A stretch of 6,828 bases of DNA, taken from the NCBI GenBank assembly GCA_002322035.1, contig DCNF01000090.1, positions 326 to 7,153 on the forward strand. Reading direction: 5' to 3'. Position numbers and translations under genes: made by a program. Origin of the DNA: Geobacter sp. UBA1603 (GTDB lineage Bacteria; Desulfobacterota; Desulfuromonadia; Geobacterales; Pseudopelobacteraceae). Shown in pieces: positions 1 through 6,435 of the stretch. How positions within the stretch are numbered: position 1 is the stretch's first letter; the number at the start of each line of letters is the position of its first letter. The notes under the pieces were generated by a model that searched no databases, was not told where the DNA came from, and saw nothing but the letters and a program-made list of their open reading frames with translations.

Positions 1-1686
1 CAAATCAGCAACGACCGGATCATTGCTGTAGCCGCTTGAAACAATGCCGCGGGCCTTGGGATCAAGGGCAAGAATCCGCTTCATGGCGGCAACTCCGCCC
101 ATACCGCCCGGAATTGTCAGATCCATGATAACGGCAGCAAAGCGGTCACCGGACACCAGAGCATCCTGATATATTCTGCACGCATCATCACCTGAAGCAC
201 ACACGTCAGCCCGATATCCAAGCAGGTCAAGCATATCAGCGGCCATTTCGCGGATAATCTGTTCATCATCCATGACCAGAATACGGCCATTGCCATGGGT
301 GATGCGATCTTCGGCCCGGGAACTCACTTCAAGGGCTTGTCTGGAAGCCGGCAGAAGAACCACGAACCGCGTGCCGACACCAGGCAGCGATGAAGCCCTG
401 ATCGTTCCCCCATGACGGGTCACTATTGAGTGGACTGTCGCCAGCCCAAGTCCGCTGCCATGCTGCTTGGTTGAAAAATAGGGGTCAAATATCCGGCTCA
501 GATGTTCCGGACGGATGCCGACCCCCTGATCCTCAACCGTGATCCTGACCCACCGGTCACACTCTACCTGACCATAATCTGCAGACTCTTCGTTTTCAGC
601 CTTGAGAAGAATCGTACCACCGTCGGGCATGGCCTGATCGGCATTGATCACAAGATTGCTGATCACCTGGCTGATCTGACCGATGTCGACTTCAGCCGGC
701 CAGAGGTCGTCGGCTATGCTGCATTCGCAGCGGACATTGGCACCACGCAGGACAAACTCGGCAGAATCCCGGATAATCTTTTCCAGTGATGCCAGCTGCT
801 TGACCGGCGCCCCCCCCTTGGCAAATGTCAAGAGCTGCCGGGTCAGGTCGGCCGCCCGCTCCGTCGCCTGTAGTGCACGCTCCACAGGAGTTGCCAGTTC
901 GGCACGGTCCTTGATCCTCATCAGAGCCAGCGAAAGATTGCCGACAATTCCGGCCAGCAAATTGTTGTAGTCGTGTGCAATCCCGCCCGCCAGCACACCC
1001 AGGGATTCGAGCTTCCTGGTGCGCATCAGTTCATCTTCCAGATTATGCCGTTCGGTCAGATCATCGATGGCCAGAATAGCGCAGGATTCGCCGGAAATGC
1101 TGATCGGCTCGACGCTGACCTTCAGCCACATGGTCTGCGGCTCGTTTCCGCTTCTTTTCAGGTGTTTGATCTCGACTCCGTAATGTCCGACCCTGGCCTG
1201 TATAACGGCCCGCACCATGCTGCGCAGGCCGCATACGGCGCACTCAGGAGTATGGCCGCATTCAGCCGTTCCGGGTTGGACATAGGCGCAATTAAGCGCC
1301 TGGCCCGGAAACATCCCCAGCATCTGCTCGCACTCCATGCCGCTGATTACCGACATCGCCTGATTGGCGTCAAGAATCCGGCAGGTCCCGTTCAAAAGCA
1401 GCATCCCTACCGGGGCTGCTTCAAAAACCGCCCGCGTATTGTCACGTTCCCTGCGGAGGTCGTCTTCGATGTTGAGCCGCTCAATAATTTCCTGTTCCAG
1501 CTTCTGTGACTTTAATTTGAGCTCCTGCTCCACCTGTTTACGGCGAGCGACTTCATCTTCAAGTTCTTTCAGGCGCTGCTGGAGTTCAGGGTAATAGCTT
1601 TTGCGGCTGGATGAACTGCCGAGACCGATCACCTTCTCACGCAGTTCGTTCCAGCTTGTTTCACGCTGTTCAACGTGCTGCGTCAT
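1..1686 (-). CDS. Soluble PAS hybrid sensor histidine kinase with receiver domain (3' end outside window)
   Basis: Probable cytoplasmic two-component sensor that autophosphorylates on histidine and passes phosphate to its own receiver. I translated 562 codons without a stop; the frame runs off the left edge. Order: N-terminal segment (about 1-35), charged coiled coil (35-82), PAS domain (80-210) with cysteines C133, C143, C148 and C151, HisKA with H238 in GGIAHDYNN, then HATPase_c with N box (N344, N348), G1 DQGVGI (386-391), F box RIFDPYF (398-404) and G2 GSGLGLA (410-416). The receiver begins near 467, with D473/D474 and phosphoacceptor D522; the usual late lysine lies outside the window. 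No signal peptide or membrane segment is visible. The start is ATG at 1686, with GAGG six bases upstream and an in-frame stop at 1750-1752. The signal sensed and the output partner are unknown. Confidence 0.93.
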   Translation of the reverse strand, partial: MTQHVEQRETSWNELREKVIGLGSSSSRKSYYPELQQRLKELEDEVARRKQVEQELKLKSQKLEQEIIERLNIEDDLRRERDNTRAVFEAAPVGMLLLNGTCRILDANQAMSVISGMECEQMLGMFPGQALNCAYVQPGTAECGHTPECAVCGLRSMVRAVIQARVGHYGVEIKHLKRSGNEPQTMWLKVSVEPISISGESCAILAIDDLTERHNLEDELMRTRKLESLGVLAGGIAHDYNNLLAGIVGNLSLALMRIKDRAELATPVERALQATERAADLTRQLLTFAKGGAPVKQLASLEKIIRDSAEFVLRGANVRCECSIADDLWPAEVDIGQISQVISNLVINADQAMPDGGTILLKAENEESADYGQVECDRWVRITVEDQGVGIRPEHLSRIFDPYFSTKQHGSGLGLATVHSIVTRHGGTIRASSLPGVGTRFVVLLPASRQALEVSSRAEDRITHGNGRILVMDDEQIIREMAADMLDLLGYRADVCASGDDACRIYQDALVSGDRFAAVIMDLTIPGGMGGVAAMKRILALDPKARGIVSSGYSNDPVVADL

Positions 1687-1692
1687 AGAGTG

Positions 1693-1696
1693 CCTC
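1693..1696 (-). promoter_or_regulatory. Ribosome binding site of the hybrid kinase
   Basis: GAGG on the minus strand, six bases before ATG at 1686. It supports this start; no other good start lies between it and the upstream in-frame stop. Confidence 0.65.
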
Positions 1697-1750
1697 GTCA
1701 GGAAGGGGTGAGCGTACCGTAAGGAATAATAACAGCCTGCAGACAACGCT

Positions 1751-1773
1751 TACAACAATATACCATTGTTATA
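1751..1773 (-). repeat. Inverted repeat over the kinase promoter (possible operator)
   Basis: Arms TACAACAAT (1751-1759) and ATTGTTATA (1765-1773) are inverted copies with one mismatch in nine bases and a 5-base spacer. The dyad covers the candidate -10 and part of the promoter spacer, a common position for a repressor site. The regulator is unknown. Confidence 0.5.
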
Positions 1774-1783
1774 AATTTATCAA
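1755..1783 (-). promoter_or_regulatory. Candidate sigma70-type promoter of the hybrid kinase
   Basis: On the minus strand TTGATA (1778-1783) stands 17 bases before TATTGT (1755-1760). A second reading of the -10, TATATT (1757-1762), gives a 15-base spacer. The stretch is markedly AT-rich against its surroundings and lies about 70-100 bases before the kinase start, downstream of the pnp terminator, where a new promoter is expected. This is inferred from sequence match only. Confidence 0.5.
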
Positions 1784-1846
1784 GCCGGAATTACCCAAGA
1801 TCGGTGGCCCGGTAATGCGCGGTTAACGACAGGGCGATGGGCGACG

Positions 1847-1883
1847 AAAACAAAACAGGCGCATCCCCAAAGGGACACGCCTG
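1847..1883 (-). terminator. Intrinsic terminator after pnp
   Basis: Reading the minus strand, CAGGCG (1878-1883), two G-U wobble pairs and TCCC form a 12-bp stem with the arm at 1856-1867, closed by a 4-base loop. A U-rich tail (TTTTGTTTT, 1847-1855) follows at once. The stem begins 28 bases after the pnp stop codon and should separate pnp from the kinase unit. Confidence 0.9.
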
Positions 1884-1910
1884 CTTGAACATGAAGCATA
1901 CACTCAAACG

Positions 1911-4025
1911 CTATTTATCAGTTTCAGTGGAACCGCCATCCAGACTCAAGCCGAGGGCTTCCTTGCGGGAAAGCTTGATCTTGCCGTTCTTGTCGATGCC
2001 GATGCATTTGACAAGTACCTTGTCACCCTCATTGAGGATATCGGTTACTACCTTGACGCGGGCGGTATCAAGCTCGGAAATATGAACCAGGCCATCGGTG
2101 CCGGGCATGATCTCGACGAAGGCGCCAAAGTCCATGATCTTCTTGACGGTACCCATGTAGAGCTTGCCCTCTTCAGCCTCGTCGGTCAGGTCACGGATCA
2201 TCTTGATGGCCAGATCGCACGCCTCTTTGCTGGTGCTGGCAATATTGATCTTGCCGGTATCCTCGATATCGATGGTGACGCCGGTGGTTTCGGTGATATT
2301 GCGGATATTCTTGCCGCCGGTTCCTATTACGTCGCGGATCTTGTCGGTTTTGACCCAGATGGTCGTGATGCGTGGAGCAAAGGGAGACATCTCGCTGCGG
2401 GGTGCCGACAGGGTTTCAGCCATCTTGCCCAGAATATGCAGGCGACCTTCACGGGCCTGTTTGAGGGCCTGCTGCATGATTTCCTTGGTAACGCCGCCGA
2501 TCTTGATATCCATCTGCAGGGCGGTGACGCCTTCCGCTGTGCCGGCTACCTTGAAATCCATATCACCCAGGTGGTCCTCATCGCCAAGGATGTCTGACAG
2601 GACCGCAACCCGATCCCCTTCTTTGATCAGTCCCATGGCAATTCCTGCCACCGGTGCCGATACCGGCACACCGGCATCCATCAGCGACAGGCAGCCACCA
2701 CAGACCGACGCCATTGAGGAGGAGCCGTTGCTCTCAAGGGTTTCGGAAACGATGCGAATGGTATAGGGAAATGCGTCATGGCTCGGGATAACCGCCGAAA
2801 GAGCACGTTCGGCCAGCATGCCGTGGCCGATCTCGCGGCGGCCGGGAGCCAGACGGAAACTGGTCTCGCCCACCGAGAAGGGCGGGAAGTTGTAGTGCAG
2901 AAGGAAACGCTTGCGTGACTCGCCATAAAGCGAATCGATGCGCTGCTCGTCGCTGGAGGTGCCCAGGGTGGTGGAAACAAGGGCCTGGGTCTCGCCACGG
3001 GTGAACAGGGCGGAACCGTGGGCGCGCGGCAGCAGGCCTGCCTCGGTGGCAATGGGACGGATGGTGGTGGTGTCACGTCCGTCAATACGGATACCGGTAT
3101 CGAGTATATCGGCACGGACCCGCTCGTACTCGAAGTCACCGAGGAAAGCCTTGATCTGTTTGGCGCTTCCTTCAAACTCATCCTTCAGGGCCTCAATGGT
3201 CTCGGCCTTGATCAGGTCGATCTGATTGTGGCGCTCACCTTTGGCTTTGAGCTTGACCGCCTCTGCCATGCGACTGTAGGCCAGTTCATGAACGCGGGCC
3301 TTGAGTTCTTCATTGACCACCGGGGCAGACACTTCGCGCTTGGCAACGCCGGCCAGCGCCTGAAGTTTCTCCTGGGCCTCGATCACCGGCAGCATGGCAT
3401 CCTTGGCAAAGAAGATCGCCTCCAGCATGTCGGCCTCGGATACGAACTTGGCCTCACCCTCGACCATGATGATTGCGTCACGGCTTGCGGCAACGACGAT
3501 CTCCATGTCGCTCTTCTCAAGCTCTTCAGCGGTCGGGTTGCAGATCAGCCTCCCGTCGACTCGGCCAACCTTGGCGCCGGCAATCGGTCCCTGAAAAGGG
3601 ATGTCTGACACCATGAGGGCTGCCGATGCACCCAGCATGGAGAGTATTCCGGGATCGTTGTCCTTGTCGGCAGACACGACCGTGGCCATGATCTGGGTAT
3701 CGTTCAGGAACGACTCGGGGAACAGCGGACGGATCGGCCGGTCGATCAGGCGGCAGATCAGCGTTTCCGCATCGGAAGGACGGGCCTCGCGCTTGAAAAA
3801 ACCTCCTGGAATCTTGCCGCCGGCATAGGCCTTCTCGGTGTAATTGACGGTCAGAGGGAAAAAATCCTGCCCTTCTTTTGCCTCTTTCTGGGCGACGGCG
3901 GTCACCAGAACCATGCTGTCACCGCTGCGAACCACAACGGCGCCGTTGGCCTGCTTGGCCATTTTGCCTGTGGAAATGGTGACGGTCTTGCCGCCGAACT
4001 CAACCTTGACTGATTGTTCTGTCAT
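1911..4025 (-). CDS. pnp: Polynucleotide phosphorylase (PNPase)
   Basis: Phosphate-dependent 3'-to-5' exoribonuclease of mRNA turnover, acting as a ring-shaped trimer in the cytoplasm and often with the degradosome. The protein has 704 residues, normal for the family. Order: first RNase PH domain (about 1-225, with FFKR at 76-79), helical domain (240-320), second catalytic RNase PH domain (325-540), KH domain with GTGG (568-571), and S1 domain (619-688). Catalytic residues are present: the phosphate-binding serines in [10 protein letters not shown] (431-440), and D484, D490 and K492 in the [12 protein letters not shown] block. ATG at 4025 has GAGGAG nine bases upstream. The gene follows rpsO, as in many bacteria, and its leader is strongly structured, which suggests self-control. 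No damage or unusual composition was seen. Confidence 0.98.
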   Translation of the reverse strand: MTEQSVKVEFGGKTVTISTGKMAKQANGAVVVRSGDSMVLVTAVAQKEAKEGQDFFPLTVNYTEKAYAGGKIPGGFFKREARPSDAETLICRLIDRPIRPLFPESFLNDTQIMATVVSADKDNDPGILSMLGASAALMVSDIPFQGPIAGAKVGRVDGRLICNPTAEELEKSDMEIVVAASRDAIIMVEGEAKFVSEADMLEAIFFAKDAMLPVIEAQEKLQALAGVAKREVSAPVVNEELKARVHELAYSRMAEAVKLKAKGERHNQIDLIKAETIEALKDEFEGSAKQIKAFLGDFEYERVRADILDTGIRIDGRDTTTIRPIATEAGLLPRAHGSALFTRGETQALVSTTLGTSSDEQRIDSLYGESRKRFLLHYNFPPFSVGETSFRLAPGRREIGHGMLAERALSAVIPSHDAFPYTIRIVSETLESNGSSSMASVCGGCLSLMDAGVPVSAPVAGIAMGLIKEGDRVAVLSDILGDEDHLGDMDFKVAGTAEGVTALQMDIKIGGVTKEIMQQALKQAREGRLHILGKMAETLSAPRSEMSPFAPRITTIWVKTDKIRDVIGTGGKNIRNITETTGVTIDIEDTGKINIASTSKEACDLAIKMIRDLTDEAEEGKLYMGTVKKIMDFGAFVEIMPGTDGLVHISELDTARVKVVTDILNEGDKVLVKCIGIDKNGKIKLSRKEALGLSLDGGSTETDK

Positions 4026-4034
4026 AATTCGATT

Positions 4035-4040
4035 CTCCTC
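4035..4040 (-). promoter_or_regulatory. Ribosome binding site of pnp
   Basis: GAGGAG on the minus strand, nine bases before the ATG at 4025. It lies just outside the large leader hairpin (outer arm ends at 4049), so processing of that hairpin could affect access to it. Confidence 0.75.
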
Positions 4041-4048
4041 GTGGTTGC

Positions 4049-4105
4049 GTTGGGGCCGTCGCTACAATCTCCCTGCGACAGGGAGATTCTACCCACGTCC
4101 CCAAC
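4049..4105 (-). promoter_or_regulatory. Nested stem-loop in the pnp leader (possible RNase III site)
   Basis: Outer arms 4099-4105 and 4049-4055 (GTTGGGG/CCCCAAC) pair over 7 bp. After one mismatch, CGT/ACG adds 3 bp. A partly paired internal loop leads to a perfect 10-bp inner stem (AATCTCCCTG, 4079-4088 against 4066-4075) with a 3-base loop. There is no U tail, so this is not a terminator. In E. coli the pnp leader folds into a long stem cut by RNase III, after which PNPase represses its own translation; the shape and place here are similar. The function is inferred. Confidence 0.6.
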
Positions 4106-4108
4106 CGG

Positions 4109-4137
4109 TAAAATAAAAAAGGGCCCAAAGCCCTCTG
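4109..4137 (-). terminator. Intrinsic terminator between rpsO and pnp
   Basis: On the minus strand AGAGGGC and GCCCTTT form a 7-bp stem (one G-U pair) around a 5-base loop, followed by a run read as TTTTTTATTTT that overlaps the stem end. This is a standard Rho-independent signal. It would end most rpsO transcripts about 90 bases before pnp, so pnp must rely on readthrough or a promoter I could not identify. Confidence 0.8.
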
Positions 4138-4149
4138 TTCGCGGCATCC

Positions 4150-4203
4150 GCTGAAAGAAAGGCGGCATATCCCCCGATGTACCGGCCGGATATGCCGCCT
4201 TTC
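4150..4203 (-). terminator. 16-bp perfect hairpin directly after rpsO (terminator or 3'-end stabiliser)
   Basis: The arms 4157-4172 and 4188-4203 are perfectly complementary over 16 bp and enclose 15 bases. The first arm starts four bases after the rpsO stop codon. The tail on the minus strand is TTTCAGC, only weakly U-rich, though the stem itself ends in TTTC. It may be a weak terminator, a barrier protecting the rpsO 3' end, or an RNase III substrate; a second terminator follows at once. Confidence 0.7.
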
Positions 4204-4207
4204 ACAT

Positions 4208-4474
4208 TTATCTGCGTATGCCGAGTCTTTCGATAACCTTTTTGTACCTGTCCAGCTCTTTGCCTTTCAGGTAGTCCAGAAGGCGGCGCCTCTGGCCGAC
4301 GAGCTTCAAAAGCCCGCGACGGCTGTGATGATCCTTCTTGTGGATCTTGAAGTGCTCGGTGAGATAGGTGATCCGCTCGGTGAGGATTGCAATCTGCACC
4401 TCCGGAGAACCTGTGTCGCTGTCATGTTTTTTAAACGAATTGATGATTTCCTGTTTCTTTTCGGTTGCCAGCAC
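4208..4474 (-). CDS. rpsO: Ribosomal protein S15 (uS15)
   Basis: Primary 16S rRNA-binding protein of the 30S platform, at the central-domain three-way junction. With the GTG start at 4474 the protein has 88 residues, the usual family length, and begins [10 protein letters not shown]. Visible signatures are DTGSPEVQ (20-27), [11 protein letters not shown] (45-55) and QRRRLLDYL (61-69), which hold the rRNA-contact residues. An in-frame GTG at 4483 and a TTG at 4480 would add three or two residues, but the AAGGGGGTG ribosome binding site (4481-4489) overlaps the former and abuts the latter, and is correctly spaced for 4474. The gene lies 99 bases after truB and is followed by two hairpins and pnp. 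S15 often represses its own synthesis through leader RNA. Confidence 0.97.
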   Translation of the reverse strand: MLATEKKQEIINSFKKHDSDTGSPEVQIAILTERITYLTEHFKIHKKDHHSRRGLLKLVGQRRRLLDYLKGKELDRYKKVIERLGIRR

Positions 4475-4480
4475 TGCCAA

Positions 4481-4489
4481 CACCCCCTT
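4481..4489 (-). promoter_or_regulatory. Ribosome binding site that decides the rpsO start
   Basis: AAGGGGGTG on the minus strand matches the full anti-Shine-Dalgarno complement AAGGAGGTG at eight of nine bases and leaves six bases before GTG at 4474. It covers the longer GTG start at 4481-4483, arguing against that choice. Confidence 0.75.
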
Positions 4490-4494
4490 CCTGT

Positions 4495-4508
4495 GTTACT
4501 TGCGTAAC
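4495..4508 (-). promoter_or_regulatory. GNRA-capped hairpin just before the rpsO ribosome binding site
   Basis: Minus strand GTTAC-GCAA-GTAAC: a perfect 5-bp stem with a GCAA (GNRA) tetraloop, five bases upstream of the AAGGGGGTG site. Such a structure next to the rpsO ribosome binding site could be part of an S15-responsive leader, as known in several bacteria with unrelated sequences. No consensus element was recognised, so the role is a guess. Confidence 0.4.
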
Positions 4509-4530
4509 TGTCTTTATATGCAAGCTGTAG

Positions 4531-4560
4531 TTGATACCACATATCATTCACAAATGTAAA
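4531..4560 (-). promoter_or_regulatory. Possible promoter for rpsO
   Basis: TTTACA (4555-4560) lies 18 bases before TATCAA (4531-4536) on the minus strand, in the AT-rich gap between truB and rpsO. Matches are five and four of six bases. A separate TATAAA at 4513-4518 has no convincing -35. rpsO could also be read from the upstream operon. Confidence 0.35.
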
Positions 4561-4573
4561 GCGTTAATTCTGC

Positions 4574-5479
4574 TTACACAAAAACCCTTTTGAGAACAAT
4601 GCGGGGATCAGCGGCCTCCCCATTCACCTGGCCGACCGCAGCGAGCCGGCCGTCCCAGGTCAGTCGGACAAGCCGGCTTGAGTACGGTCCGAGATCACTG
4701 AAACATCCGGGATCACACGCAGGGGCCCGACCATGGCGCACCAGCGCCCACTCGGCATCATCAAGCAGTAATTCCGGGAGATGGCCAAGGACCGCGGACG
4801 GCGACAGGTACTTTTCCTCCACCTTCCTCTCCGCAGCCAGTTCTTCCAGCGCTTCAATCGTAAGTGAATCCTCAATCCGAAACAGACCACTGGCCGTGCG
4901 CCGCAATTCCTGTAGGGCGGCACCGCAGCCAAGCTGTCGGCCGATGTCGTCGGCCAGGCTACGAACATACGTTCCACGGGAACAGGTTACACGAAGAGCG
5001 GCACAGGGAAGATCGAACGACAGCACATCCAGGGCATGAATATCGATCTGCCTCGGCTTGCGCTCGACCTCCTCACCCTTGCGAGCCAGTTTATACAAAG
5101 GCTGTCCGTTCTGCTTGACGGCCGAGTACATGGGGGGTATCTGGCTGATCCTGCCGGTAAAAGCTTTCAGGCAGGCAAAAAGGCGATCTCTGGTAAGTGC
5201 GGACGGGCTATTTTCGGAAAGAACGCTGCCGGTCATATCGAGGGTGTCGGTGGTAATTCCAAACCGGAGCAGGGCTTCGTAGGTCTTGATCCCCTCGTCA
5301 AGGAAGGGAATCACCTTGGTGCCGTCATTGACGGCCACAGGCAGAACACCGGTGGCGAAGGGGTCCAGGGTTCCGGTGTGACCGACCTTGCGGGTACCGA
5401 GGATCCGGCGGACACGACTGACCACGTCATGGGAGGTGAGGCCGGCCGGTTTATCGATGATGAAAAAGCCGTTGATCAA
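4574..5479 (-). CDS. truB: tRNA pseudouridine(55) synthase
   Basis: Converts U55 in the T-loop of tRNAs to pseudouridine and also helps tRNA folding. The 301-residue protein shows the TruB N-terminal FIIDKPAGLTSHDVV block, the catalytic aspartate D39 in GHTGTLDPFATGVLP (33-47), Y67 in KTYEA, IPPMYSAVK (114-122), and CSRGTYVRSL (166-175). The last 80 or so residues form the usual small C-terminal, PUA-like domain. The start is TTG at 5479: MINGFF aligns with the family N-terminus and no ATG lies between it and the in-frame stop at 5510-5512. TTG overlaps the nrnA stop (TTGA), so translation is probably coupled; only a weak GGA precedes it. Confidence 0.96.
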   Translation of the reverse strand: MINGFFIIDKPAGLTSHDVVSRVRRILGTRKVGHTGTLDPFATGVLPVAVNDGTKVIPFLDEGIKTYEALLRFGITTDTLDMTGSVLSENSPSALTRDRLFACLKAFTGRISQIPPMYSAVKQNGQPLYKLARKGEEVERKPRQIDIHALDVLSFDLPCAALRVTCSRGTYVRSLADDIGRQLGCGAALQELRRTASGLFRIEDSLTIEALEELAAERKVEEKYLSPSAVLGHLPELLLDDAEWALVRHGRAPACDPGCFSDLGPYSSRLVRLTWDGRLAAVGQVNGEAADPRIVLKRVFV

Positions 5480-6435
5480 AGAGAGGATTCCACTATAGCG
5501 CGGACTGTGTCACGGACCTCATCGAGAGTGCCATCGATGGTGCAGCCGGCGGCATTATGATGCCCGCCACCCCCCATGGCCCGGGAAAAAGCCGCCACAT
5601 TGACCTTCCCCTTGGAACGGAAACCGACCTTCCATCTGTTTTCAGACAGCTGGCGGTAAAAGATTGCTACCTCAACCCCACGGATTGAGCGTGGATAGTT
5701 GACAAAACCGTCTGTCAAATCAGCATCGGCGCCCGTAACAGCATACATATCAAGGGTAACGGTCACCGATGCGGCCTGCCCGCCGGCAAACACCTCCAGC
5801 GTCGGGAGACATCGCGCAAGCAGTTCCAGACGCTTTTGCGGCTGATTTTCGTAAAGCTGTTCAGCCACATCCCAGGCGTTGACCCCAGCCTCGATCATCT
5901 CTCCGGCAATACTGAACGCCTCACGATTGGCATTGGAATACCGGAATGAGCCCGTGTCAGTGATGATTGAGACATACAGACAGAGTGCCGTCTGCCGATC
6001 GACGGCATAACCGTAGTGTGCCATGACACGATGAACCAGTACGCCGGTAGCAGCAGCCTGGCAATCAATCAGATTAACGTCACCGAATGTTTCACAGGTA
6101 AGATGATGATCGAGGTTGATAACCGTGCCACATCGGCTGAAAGAGCAGAACTCTTCTCCAGCCCGGCGGCGCTCACCGATATCAAGAACGAAGGCGGCAT
6201 CAAAATCGCGGCCTGGTATATGGGCACAGACCGCATCAGAGCCGGGGAGAAACGCATAAAGATCAGGGACCGGGTCTTTGTAGTGGACACAGACGTCCTT
6301 GCCGATGGCACGCAGGAAAGAGGCAAGACCGAGCGAAGATCCGATTGCATCGCCGTCAGGGCTCTCGTGGGTGGTGATGAGAAAAGAGGTGCAGCGGCGG
6401 ATGATTTCAGTTATGGCCGGGATCGTTTCCGTCAT
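5476..6435 (-). CDS. nrnA: DHH/DHHA1 nanoRNase and pAp phosphatase (NrnA type)
   Basis: Manganese-dependent phosphoesterase that degrades 2-5-nt RNA and dephosphorylates 3'-phosphoadenosine 5'-phosphate; members are commonly placed between rbfA and truB. The 319 residues carry motif I THESPDGDAIGSS (H23, D27, D29), a motif II aspartate D85 in VLDIGE, motif III NLDHH (109-111 = DHH), motif IV D160 in IITDTGSF, and the DHHA1 signature GGGGHHNAAG (288-297). All metal-binding residues are present. I chose ATG at 6435; a TTG at 6447 would add four residues but leaves one base after AAGGAG (6449-6454). The chosen ATG has a long 13-base spacing, so the start is less certain than the gene. It overlaps the end of rbfA by 29 bases and truB by 4. 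Activity on RNA versus pAp is inferred from family. Confidence 0.92.
   Translation of the reverse strand: MTETIPAITEIIRRCTSFLITTHESPDGDAIGSSLGLASFLRAIGKDVCVHYKDPVPDLYAFLPGSDAVCAHIPGRDFDAAFVLDIGERRRAGEEFCSFSRCGTVINLDHHLTCETFGDVNLIDCQAAATGVLVHRVMAHYGYAVDRQTALCLYVSIITDTGSFRYSNANREAFSIAGEMIEAGVNAWDVAEQLYENQPQKRLELLARCLPTLEVFAGGQAASVTVTLDMYAVTGADADLTDGFVNYPRSIRGVEVAIFYRQLSENRWKVGFRSKGKVNVAAFSRAMGGGGHHNAAGCTIDGTLDEVRDTVRAIVESSL

Noticed and set aside
973..1509. Plus-strand open frame of 178 codons opposite the hybrid kinase
   Set aside because: The minus-strand frame encodes intact PAS and HisKA motifs; the plus-strand product is a reverse-strand shadow.
2082..2597. Long plus-strand open frame opposite pnp
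   Set aside because: It is antisense to a fully conserved PNPase, in GC-rich DNA where such frames are common. It shows no recognisable domain and no ribosome binding site.
3018..3608. Plus-strand open frame of 196 codons opposite pnp
   Set aside because: Same reason: it lies wholly within the pnp catalytic region and its product resembles no family I know.
4513..4541. TATAAA as a -10 element for rpsO
   Set aside because: The hexamer 17 bases upstream (TGTGGT) hardly resembles a -35, and there is no proper extended -10. The pair at 4531-4560 is better.
5036..5560. Plus-strand open frame spanning the truB/nrnA junction
   Set aside because: It is antisense to two well-supported genes, with no motif or translation signal.
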